Source: Patescibacteria group bacterium UBA1875 (GTDB lineage: Bacteria; Patescibacteriota; CPR2; UBA1875). Taken from it: a stretch of 19,649 nt of DNA. The DNA lies in NCBI GenBank assembly GCA_002338125.1, contig DDHN01000003.1:19181-38829 (forward strand), read 5' to 3'. The notes under the pieces are model-generated. The model worked only from the letters and a program-made list of their open reading frames with translations. It did no database searches and was not told the origin of the DNA. Positions 14,166-19,649 of the stretch are shown piece after piece (the first letter of the stretch is position 1; the number at the start of each line of letters is the position of its first letter). Made by a program: the position numbers and the translations under genes.

Positions 14166-17048
14166 TTATTGGTTAACCCTTGTGATTCCGAATTCAATTT
14201 CAGTGCCTTCAAGCTTCACTGTTTCGATATATTCACCTTCAACTTTTTCGTCTATAAATTCAGTAGACAGAGTCTCTTTGGTAATATAGTCTTTTTGACC
14301 TTTCAATGCCTCGCCTATTTCTTTGCTTTTTGTTCTCCAAGTTGTTTTTATTCTATCCTCAACATTAAAACCGGCTTTTTTTCGACCATCTTGAATAAAC
14401 CTTACAAAATCTCGAGCAAACCCCTCGGCCTTTAACTCTTTGGTTAATTTTTTATCAAGTATAACCTTAAAATCAGCGGCTTTTTTAAGTTCTATCTTTT
14501 TTACGTTTACTTCTTCAAGAACAATACTTTCAAGATCCTTTTCTAGTTTTGTAAGCTGCGAATTTACCGTGATCTTTGCTAGCGGTTGCCTGACTTTAAT
14601 CTCTGCTTCATTTCGCTCCGACAGCCCAGCTTCCACTATTTTTCTAGTTTGAGCCATTTGTTCTTCTAATTTTTTATCAATCCTGTCTTTGTTTGCCATA
14701 GGCCAATCAGATAGGTGGATAGATTTAGGAGCATTTTTATTAATAGAAACTACCAAACCCTGGTAAAGCTCTTCGGTTATAAACGGCATAAATGGAGCCA
14801 GAAGTTTAATGTACGTTGTTAATGCAAAGTATAAAGTTTCATAAGCATTTTCTTTATCTGAGTCATCCTCAGACTTCCAAAATCGCTTTCGTGATCGCCT
14901 GATATACCAGTTTGATAATTCATCGATATACTCAGTAAGCATCCTAACTGTAAAAGAAAGATCATATCTTTCCATTGCCTCTGTGACCTTTTGGCTCAGC
15001 TCCTCCGTAATTGAAATTAGCCACTTATCAAGCAGGTTATCTGGCGATAGTTTTCCTGATGGAACAAATTTATCAAGAGAAGCATACATAGTGAAAAAAG
15101 AATAGGAATTCCACAAAGTGAGATTAACTTTTTTAACAACCTCATCAACCTCCTTTTCTGAAAACCTCAAATCATCAGCCTTTACAGCTGGAGAGCCCAT
15201 CAGATAAAAACGCATTGCATCGGCTCCATATTTATTCATGATGATGCTGGGATCAGGATAATTCTTTAAACGTTTACTCATTTTCTGGCCGTCCTCAGCT
15301 AAAACTGTTCCATTTACTACTACATTTTTGTAAGGAGACTTTCCGAATAATGCTGTTCCAAGAATCAAAAGTGAATTAAACCAACCCCGGGTTTGGTCAA
15401 TCCCTTCGGCAATAAAATCAGCCGGAAATTCCCGCTCGAATCTTTCTACATTATTATGCGGATAACCAATAGAGGCATAGGGCATTGAACCTGATTCAAA
15501 CCAGCAATCAAGAACCTCACCAGAAAGTTTAGCCGATTGGCCACAATCACAAGGGACTTCAATTTCTGATAAATAGTGAAGATGAAGATCATTAATTTTC
15601 TTTCCACTTGCTTTTTCTAGTTCTTTGGCCGAACCAAAAACCTGTCGCTTACCACAATGACATTTAAAAACCGGCAATGGTGTTCCCCAAAAACGATTTC
15701 GTGAGATATTCCAGTCCGGAGCACCAGTAATCATATTGGCATAACGAGCCGATCCAACAAAGTCAGGCATCCAGTAAATTTTTTTATTATTTTCCAGTAA
15801 CTTATCTTTTATCTTCTTAACAGCTACAAAATAGCTCTCAATACCTCGATAAATAAGAGGGGTCTCGCATCGCCAACAATGTGGATAAGGATGAGTTATC
15901 TCCTCAACTTTGAAAACTGTTTCCCCTAAATCAGTTATTATTTTTTCGTTAGTTTCTGATTTGATGACACTTTTACCGGCATACTCAGGGACATCAATAT
16001 CGAATTCCCCTAGGTCATTTACTGGCATGTAGAAATCAATTCCAAACTTTTTCGCAACCTCATAATCTTCTTCACCGAAAGCCGGGGCAATATGGACAAT
16101 GCCTGAACCATCATCGGTAGAAACAAAGTCTCCTGATATTACCTCAAAAGCTTTTTGGGGATTTTTATAATAATCAAAAATTGGTTTGTACTTTTTACCT
16201 ACTAAATCTTTACCCTTAAATTCAGCTATCTTTTTATAGTCTCCGAGTTCCCCTGCATAATTATCAAGTCTATTCTCAGCTAAGAGATATTTTTTTCCAT
16301 TTGATTCTACTTGAACATAGTCAATTTCTTCACCCACAGCTAGTGCTAAGTTACCGGGCAAAGTCCAGGGAGTGGTGGTCCAAACAAGAAAATATGAATC
16401 TTTCTCACCAATCAATTCAAATTTTAAGGTGATAGATCTATCAACTTTATCTTTATAACCTGAGCCAACCTCAAAGTTTGAAAGAGCCGTCGAACATCTA
16501 GGACAATAAGGCATCACTCGATGACCTTCATAAATTAAATCTTCATCCCATAGCTTTTTGAAAGCCCACCACACGGATTCCATATATTCCTTATCCATGG
16601 TCAGATAGGCATTTTCCATATCGACCCATCGTCCAGTTCGTTCAACTATTTTTTTCCAGTCTTTTGCATACTTCAAGACTTTACTTCGACATTTCTCATT
16701 GAATTTATCAACCCCATATTCTTCAATACCGATTTTTGTTTTGATTTCTAATTCCTGTTCAACTATATTTTCAATTGGTAAGCCATGAGTGTCCCAACCC
16801 CAAATACGCTCTACCCGATAACCTTGCATCGTCTTATACCTTGGAAAAACATCTTTGATAGTTCCAGCTAATAAATGGCCATAATGAGGCAAACCGGTGG
16901 CGAAAGGAGGGCCATCATAAAAAGAAAAGGACTTGTCCGTGGAAGCCTTTGATATAGATTCCTCAAATATTTTATTCTCACGCCAAAAATCAAGGATATT
17001 TTCCTCCATTTCTGGAAACTTAATTCTCTCTGTTTTTCTAAAAGCCAT
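14166..17048 (-). CDS. ileS: Isoleucyl-tRNA synthetase, type 2
   Basis: Charges tRNA-Ile with isoleucine and edits mischarged valine. The 960-aa protein is full length. It shows the HIGH-type motif as PHYGH (54-58), WGWDTHGLP (around 83-91), the CP1 editing domain with TTTPWTLPGN (224-233) and the GSGIVHIAPAFGEEDYE region (314-330), the KMSKR loop (589-593) and a C-terminal anticodon-binding region. Possible zinc knuckles occur at CPRC (182-185), CWRC (391-394) and CHCG/CDCG (463-466, 500-503). The WDTHGLP form and missing C-terminal zinc finger of type 1 point to the eukaryote-like type 2 (IleS2), the class linked to mupirocin insensitivity. The ATG has AGGAGA 4 nt upstream, inside a T-box leader. 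Confidence 0.97.
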   Translation of the reverse strand: MAFRKTERIKFPEMEENILDFWRENKIFEESISKASTDKSFSFYDGPPFATGLPHYGHLLAGTIKDVFPRYKTMQGYRVERIWGWDTHGLPIENIVEQELEIKTKIGIEEYGVDKFNEKCRSKVLKYAKDWKKIVERTGRWVDMENAYLTMDKEYMESVWWAFKKLWDEDLIYEGHRVMPYCPRCSTALSNFEVGSGYKDKVDRSITLKFELIGEKDSYFLVWTTTPWTLPGNLALAVGEEIDYVQVESNGKKYLLAENRLDNYAGELGDYKKIAEFKGKDLVGKKYKPIFDYYKNPQKAFEVISGDFVSTDDGSGIVHIAPAFGEEDYEVAKKFGIDFYMPVNDLGEFDIDVPEYAGKSVIKSETNEKIITDLGETVFKVEEITHPYPHCWRCETPLIYRGIESYFVAVKKIKDKLLENNKKIYWMPDFVGSARYANMITGAPDWNISRNRFWGTPLPVFKCHCGKRQVFGSAKELEKASGKKINDLHLHYLSEIEVPCDCGQSAKLSGEVLDCWFESGSMPYASIGYPHNNVERFEREFPADFIAEGIDQTRGWFNSLLILGTALFGKSPYKNVVVNGTVLAEDGQKMSKRLKNYPDPSIIMNKYGADAMRFYLMGSPAVKADDLRFSEKEVDEVVKKVNLTLWNSYSFFTMYASLDKFVPSGKLSPDNLLDKWLISITEELSQKVTEAMERYDLSFTVRMLTEYIDELSNWYIRRSRKRFWKSEDDSDKENAYETLYFALTTYIKLLAPFMPFITEELYQGLVVSINKNAPKSIHLSDWPMANKDRIDKKLEEQMAQTRKIVEAGLSERNEAEIKVRQPLAKITVNSQLTKLEKDLESIVLEEVNVKKIELKKAADFKVILDKKLTKELKAEGFARDFVRFIQDGRKKAGFNVEDRIKTTWRTKSKEIGEALKGQKDYITKETLSTEFIDEKVEGEYIETVKLEGTEIEFGITRVNQ

Positions 17049-17210
17049 AACTCTCCTATTGTATCAAAAAATCCACTTTTTAGGAGACCTCGCGGCCGGT
17101 ACCATCCTAATTGTGGACTTAATTTAGAGTTTTTCGCCACTCAAACGCCGGATTCTACTTCCCTTAGGGTTCTTTCCGGAACTTGCGGTTGATAGCCGCT
17201 CAAACGTCTT
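17049..17210 (-). promoter_or_regulatory. Translational T-box riboswitch (ultrashort Stem I) controlling ileS
   Basis: Read on the minus strand. Stem I: GCGG (17199-17196) and CCGC (17188-17185) close a 7-nt loop, CTATCAA, whose ATC (17193-17191) is an Ile specifier codon. Stem II: CCGGA (17179-17175) with TCCGG (17152-17148), holding an AGTA/GAA S-turn (17159-17153) and a CCC/GGG inner stem. A possible IIA/B pseudoknot pairs GAG with CTC and GTGG (17140-17137) with CCAC (17116-17113). Antisequestrator: TTAGGA (17110-17105), bulge TGGTACC (17104-17098), GGCC-GCGA-GGTC with a GNRA loop (17097-17086), TCCTAA (17085-17080). The bulge UGGU would pair the ACCA end of uncharged tRNA-Ile. Competing sequestrator: TCTCCTA (17087-17081) pairs perfectly with TAGGAGA (17058-17052), hiding the Shine-Dalgarno. 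Charged tRNA leaves the Shine-Dalgarno blocked; uncharged tRNA frees it. Confidence 0.93.
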
Positions 17211-17216
17211 AAAAAT

Positions 17217-17245
17217 ATTTTAAAGAAAAATAATCAAATAATCAA
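17217..17245 (-). promoter_or_regulatory. Promoter of the T-box-ileS transcript
   Basis: On the minus strand TTGATT (17240-17245) and TAAAAT (17217-17222) are 17 nt apart. The start near 17210 coincides with the beginning of the T-box structure. The promoter directly follows the stop of the DUF167 gene. Confidence 0.6.
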
Positions 17246-17246
17246 C

Positions 17247-17468
17247 CTAGAAATGACTTATTTCCAATAATTTATCCCGACTCTTAAAACCCCTTTTTAT
17301 CTTAATATTACTTTTAGGAACACTTAATGATCTAGAAATCATTGCAATTACCTTTTTATTTGCTTTGCCTTTTTCGCAAACCATATTAAAAAACAGATGA
17401 TAGACTTTGCCATCATGTTCAATTTTTTCTTCTTTGGAATGTGGATTTACTCTGACTTTAACTAGCAT
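17247..17468 (-). CDS. DUF167 (YggU) family protein
   Basis: A 73-aa member of the small DUF167/UPF0235 family; the molecular role of the family is not settled. The protein shows the family layout: an N-terminal strand VKVRVNPHSK, the GKANKKVIAMISRSLSVPKSNIKIKRG segment (key residues KGKAN near 35-39) and a SRDKLLEI end. It is somewhat short but complete. Its ATG overlaps the stop of the upstream thioredoxin-fold gene by 1 nt (TAATG), so translation is probably coupled. It is the last gene of the B12-related run; the ileS promoter follows directly. Its part in that run, if any, is unknown. Confidence 0.9.
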   Translation of the reverse strand: MLVKVRVNPHSKEEKIEHDGKVYHLFFNMVCEKGKANKKVIAMISRSLSVPKSNIKIKRGFKSRDKLLEISHF

Positions 17469-17725
17469 TATCGACTTATAAAATTAAAAACATCATCAAA
17501 CAAGGGGACTTTTCCCCGCCAACACTCAATCTCTCTTCCATCTTCACTAGCAACAACAAAAGAAGGAAAAGAATAAATATCATAGAGTTCGACCTGCTGA
17601 ACCGTGGCCGGATCATCAGCATCAAGATACTGAACTTGAAAATGGCGCTCCTCGAATTTCTTAGCTAAATTTATAGCCTCCCTCATTTCGCGAGAGTCTT
17701 CTTTGGTAAATACCTTCAAAATCAT
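17468..17725 (-). CDS. Thioredoxin/glutaredoxin-fold protein lacking the CXXC motif
   Basis: An 85-aa protein with a thioredoxin-like fold: first strand ILKVFTKEDS, helix to about 28, strand FQVQYLDADD, and the cis-proline loop YDIYSFPSFVV followed by a WRGKVPLFDDVFNFI end typical of small thioredoxins. Where the redox-active CPYC-type motif should stand (after FTK) it has EDSREM, with no cysteines there. It therefore cannot act as an ordinary dithiol oxidoreductase; a binding or structural role is more likely. It starts 7 nt after the membrane gene and is coupled to the DUF167 gene. A link to reducing the NrdJ C-terminal cysteines would be tempting, but the missing cysteines speak against it. 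Confidence 0.8.
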   Translation of the reverse strand: MILKVFTKEDSREMREAINLAKKFEERHFQVQYLDADDPATVQQVELYDIYSFPSFVVASEDGREIECWRGKVPLFDDVFNFISR

Positions 17726-17732
17726 AACTTAA

Positions 17733-18284
17733 TTATACTTTAACTTTTTTTGTCTGACCACCAACAATATATCTTACGGCCTCATAAGCTCCAAAAAGAA
17801 TTCCTACAAATACAAAATCAGACAGAAGAGTATTTCTAAAGAATGGGATAGCCATCACATAGCAGTTCAGAAGACCTTGAATGTTTTTGGTATACATTGG
17901 GGTAACTACCCAAACCCCAAAGTTTGTCACAAAGAAAAAGATAAAGGAACCTAATAATGTACCAAAAACAATGTTTACAGCATTCTTATTTTTAGCAATA
18001 TATGTTCCTAATAGGGCTATTAGCAAGAAGCTACCCCAGGTAAAAGCGATCACTGAATGCAGCCCGATTATTAAATCAGAAATTATCATCGCCACAATTG
18101 GTAGTGTTAGGGCTTGTTTTTTTGAAAGATAAACCCCTCCAAAAAGTGCAATAGCCCCAATCGGAGCAAAATTAGCCGGATGGGGAAGTAGCCTCAAAAA
18201 AACAGCTATTAAAATCAAAAATATTGCGAATATATTTTTTGATGTAGCGTGGCTACCTAATATTCTATCTTTTCGTATTTCCAT
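17733..18284 (-). CDS. DUF6580-like putative transport protein (ECF S-component-like)
   Basis: A 183-aa membrane protein with about five to six transmembrane segments. I recognise the DUF6580 putative transporter pattern: RLLPHPANFAPIGAIALFGGVYL (key residues RLLPHP-NF-P, ALFGG), the SDLIIGLHS segment, NFGVWVVTPMY, and GLLNCYVMAIPFFRNTLLSDFVFVGILFG with the CY-ALPFFRNTL-D core. This resembles the substrate-binding S subunit of energy-coupling-factor vitamin importers, which share an ATPase/T module encoded elsewhere; none is in the window. The ATG lies inside the end of the DUF4430 gene (28-nt overlap) with AAGGGG about 9 nt upstream, so the two are tightly coupled. Next to cobalamin genes, cobalamin is the likely substrate (inference). 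Confidence 0.8.
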   Translation of the reverse strand: MEIRKDRILGSHATSKNIFAIFLILIAVFLRLLPHPANFAPIGAIALFGGVYLSKKQALTLPIVAMIISDLIIGLHSVIAFTWGSFLLIALLGTYIAKNKNAVNIVFGTLLGSFIFFFVTNFGVWVVTPMYTKNIQGLLNCYVMAIPFFRNTLLSDFVFVGILFGAYEAVRYIVGGQTKKVKV

Positions 18285-18673
18285 TCTGTGCTATCCCCTT
18301 CTTTTAAAAATATATCCTCTGCTCCACTCTCGGCCAAAACATTGTTGAGATAAAGAGCCCAGAAATTATCATTATTTGCCTTTTTAGCTCCAATACCAAC
18401 TATCATCTTCCCAAAATCATATTGCTTGATATTAAGTTCAATATTATTTTCAGACGTAACTTTATTTAATGCATCATAAGCTGTATCACCGGAATCAAGA
18501 ACTACTTTATAATCACCAACCTCACTAATAGTTAAGTTATGTTCGAATTGCCCTTCAGCCAAGGTCTTGCCGTTATGCTCCGTGAAGGCAAGAGCAAAAA
18601 AAACCGCTCCGAGGATAATCACAGAAACCAACAGCATCTCTCTTTTCAAGAAATTTTTAATTTTTTCAACCAT
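18257..18673 (-). CDS. DUF4430 (transcobalamin-like C-terminal domain) membrane-anchored protein
   Basis: A 138-aa protein with a basic N-terminus, one hydrophobic anchor or signal (about 13-31) and an extracytoplasmic DUF4430-type domain (about 55-138). Visible family features are SGDTAYDALNKV, a KMIVGIGAKKANNDNFWALYLNNVLAESGAEDIFLKEGD core (key residues G, W-LYLNN, GAxDxxLKxGD) and STEWKYE. This domain is related to the beta domain of animal transcobalamin and intrinsic factor, and in bacteria it is often found with vitamin uptake. There is no lipobox, so it is probably held by the helix. It follows the adenosyltransferase gene by 15 nt with AAAGGAG and overlaps the transporter gene by 28 nt. 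A cobalamin-capturing role is inferred. Confidence 0.85.
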   Translation of the reverse strand: MVEKIKNFLKREMLLVSVIILGAVFFALAFTEHNGKTLAEGQFEHNLTISEVGDYKVVLDSGDTAYDALNKVTSENNIELNIKQYDFGKMIVGIGAKKANNDNFWALYLNNVLAESGAEDIFLKEGDSTEWKYEKIEY

Positions 18674-18688
18674 TTTTCTCCTTTCTTT

Positions 18689-19183
18689 TTAATATTCAAT
18701 GCCACTTCGAGCCTTAACTCCTTTTTCATAATAATGTTTAATCTTTTTCATTTCAGTAACTAAGTCAGCAGCTTTAATCATTTTTTTTGTAGCTTTTTGA
18801 CCCGTTAAAACAAATTCTTTGTTGCTAGGGATACTTTGAATTAACTTTACAACATCTTTTGGATCTATAATGCCATAACTAGCTGCGGTTATGACTTCGT
18901 CAGCAATCACAATATCGTAAACACTAGATTTTTGAGCCAGCAAATCAAATCCCTTTACTACCAAATCCTCCTGCTCTCTATTTACACTGCCCTCAATAAA
19001 AGTACCATTACCAAATATCTCAACATCGACATTTGGAAGCTTTTTAAGTCCTTCAATCTCTGAACTACTTCCGTCCTTTAAAAATTGAACAAAAAGTACC
19101 CGCATTGTAGCCTGAGCCCTAACAGCTAACCCAACGGCTGCGGTCGTTTTCCCCTTTCCATTACCTGTGTAAATATGAACCAT
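18689..19183 (-). CDS. cobO: Cob(I)yrinic acid a,c-diamide / cob(I)alamin adenosyltransferase (CobA/CobO/BtuR type)
   Basis: Transfers the adenosyl group of ATP to cob(I)alamin or its precursors, making the coenzyme form needed by adenosylcobalamin enzymes. The 164-aa protein starts MVHIYTGNGKGKTTAAVGLA, with the inverted P-loop GNGKGKTT (7-14). VLFVQFLKDG, the Walker B-like YDIVIADEV (about 89-97), LTGQKA and the family ending (YYEKGVKARSGIEY) follow. It is slightly shorter than the Salmonella enzyme (~196 aa), lacking the N-terminal lid helix. It starts 19 nt after nrdJ with GAGGG. With no cobalamin synthesis genes nearby, its role is most likely salvage of imported cobalamin for NrdJ. Confidence 0.93.
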   Translation of the reverse strand: MVHIYTGNGKGKTTAAVGLAVRAQATMRVLFVQFLKDGSSSEIEGLKKLPNVDVEIFGNGTFIEGSVNREQEDLVVKGFDLLAQKSSVYDIVIADEVITAASYGIIDPKDVVKLIQSIPSNKEFVLTGQKATKKMIKAADLVTEMKKIKHYYEKGVKARSGIEY

Positions 19184-19202
19184 TTTCCCTCATTTTAATA
19201 CT

Positions 19203-19649
19203 TTAAGCACACTCTGAATAGGCACAACTGCGACAAACCAAACAACCGCCTTCGTATTCTATCGGTCCACCACATTCTGGACAGACACCGCCCACATGAC
19301 TTTCTCTATTGCTGTGGTTTAATTCATTCTCTTGTTCCTCTCCCTTGTTTAAAAGATCAAGTGGGAGAGAAGCAACATTTGACATAGAGGTTTTTGCTGT
19401 TTCAATCCCTAATGTTAAATCCATATATTGTTCAAGCGCTTTTCCAATTGCATCTGAGCATGAGGCAACCCTATCGTTTCCAAAACCGTAAGGTCGATGA
19501 CAGGTAATATTTTTTAGATGCTTAACAATTAATTTCGGTTCTACTCCGGAACGGAGTTGAACTGAAACCATTCTGGAAATTGCCTCAGCTTGTGAAGCAG
19601 CACAACCCCCGGCCTTCCCCATTGTAGAAAAAAGCTCAAAGGGTTGCCT
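19203..19649 (-). CDS. nrdJ: Adenosylcobalamin-dependent (class II) ribonucleotide reductase, C-terminal part, cut by the window edge
   Basis: The last 148 residues of a vitamin B12-dependent ribonucleotide reductase, which makes deoxynucleotides using adenosylcobalamin as radical source. The frame runs to the window edge: RQPFELFSTMGKAGGCAASQAEAISRM is the conserved segment (key residues PFE-F-GKAG). It is followed by SVQLRSGVEPKLIVKHLKNITCHRP, a SCSDAIGKAL motif and the C-terminal tail CPECGGPIEYEGGCLVCRSCAYSECA. That tail has a zinc-ribbon-like CPEC/CRSC pair and a terminal Cys that would re-reduce the active site. The methionine at 19622 is internal, not the start. It is the first visible gene of the B12-related run. 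Confidence 0.95.
   Translation of the reverse strand, partial: RQPFELFSTMGKAGGCAASQAEAISRMVSVQLRSGVEPKLIVKHLKNITCHRPYGFGNDRVASCSDAIGKALEQYMDLTLGIETAKTSMSNVASLPLDLLNKGEEQENELNHSNRESHVGGVCPECGGPIEYEGGCLVCRSCAYSECA

Noticed and set aside
16868..17140. A 90-codon open frame on minus across the ileS start and T-box
   Set aside because: It overlaps ileS in another frame, has no family signature, and the upstream part is explained by the riboswitch structure.
17247..19202. Cobalamin riboswitch for the B12 operon
   Set aside because: Gaps between these genes are only 7-19 nt; any such element would have to lie upstream of nrdJ, outside the window.
1..19649. CRISPR array, insertion sequence, integrase, tRNA or rRNA
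   Set aside because: No regularly spaced repeats, transposase or integrase motifs, or tRNA cloverleaf sequences were seen on either strand.

Overview
The window reads as ordinary bacterial chromosome at low-to-moderate GC: single-copy housekeeping genes, short intergenic gaps and standard-code stops. TAA dominates, and no in-frame TGA interrupts any conserved gene. Several features fit a small-genome lineage such as the Candidate Phyla Radiation (Patescibacteria): small operons of hypothetical genes, a B12-dependent ribonucleotide reductase, SEDS, LCP and HtrA cell-envelope genes, and rplU with no rpmA beside it. This placement is inferred from gene content and is not proven.

Layout. (1) 1-3716: the end of prfA (+), then glmS, dinB and a small gene overlapping dinB, all on the minus strand. 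(2) 3717-6840: an accessory stretch of unrecognised genes. It holds a + strand pair (4004-4595), a minus-strand pair (4644-5407), a + strand multi-pass membrane protein (5499-6218) and a lone minus-strand gene (6273-6752). The minus-strand hypotheticals look richer in GC than their surroundings and carry palindromic leaders and hairpin terminators. (3) 6848-10943: an envelope block with htrA, a membrane protein and an LCP/LytR gene on minus, divergent from the signal peptidase lepB on plus. (4) 10947-14127: parB-parA, rplU and rodA on minus. (5) 14166-17248: ileS (type 2 IleRS) behind a well-formed translational T-box riboswitch with an ultrashort Stem I. (6) 17247-19649: an operon-like run on minus: class II ribonucleotide reductase (3' end), cob(I)alamin adenosyltransferase, a DUF4430 (transcobalamin-like) secreted protein, an ECF-S-like membrane protein (DUF6580-like), a thioredoxin-fold protein lacking CXXC, and a DUF167 protein.

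How the genes work together. The last block reads as a cobalamin acquisition-activation-use cassette: capture (DUF4430), membrane import (DUF6580-like), adenosylation (CobO/BtuR-type) and use by NrdJ. The ileS leader contains every part needed to sense uncharged tRNA-Ile and expose the Shine-Dalgarno: an AUC specifier in a 7-nt loop, an S-turn stem, a possible IIA/B pseudoknot, a UGGUACC bulge between two helices, and a competing anti-Shine-Dalgarno strand.

Promoters and starts. At least five genes that begin transcripts (5499 gene, LCP gene, lepB, parA, rodA) have a -10 box ending only 6-9 nt before the ATG, which implies leaderless or near-leaderless mRNAs. Genes inside operons mostly carry Shine-Dalgarno sequences. 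No tRNA, rRNA, CRISPR array, insertion sequence or integrase was found.
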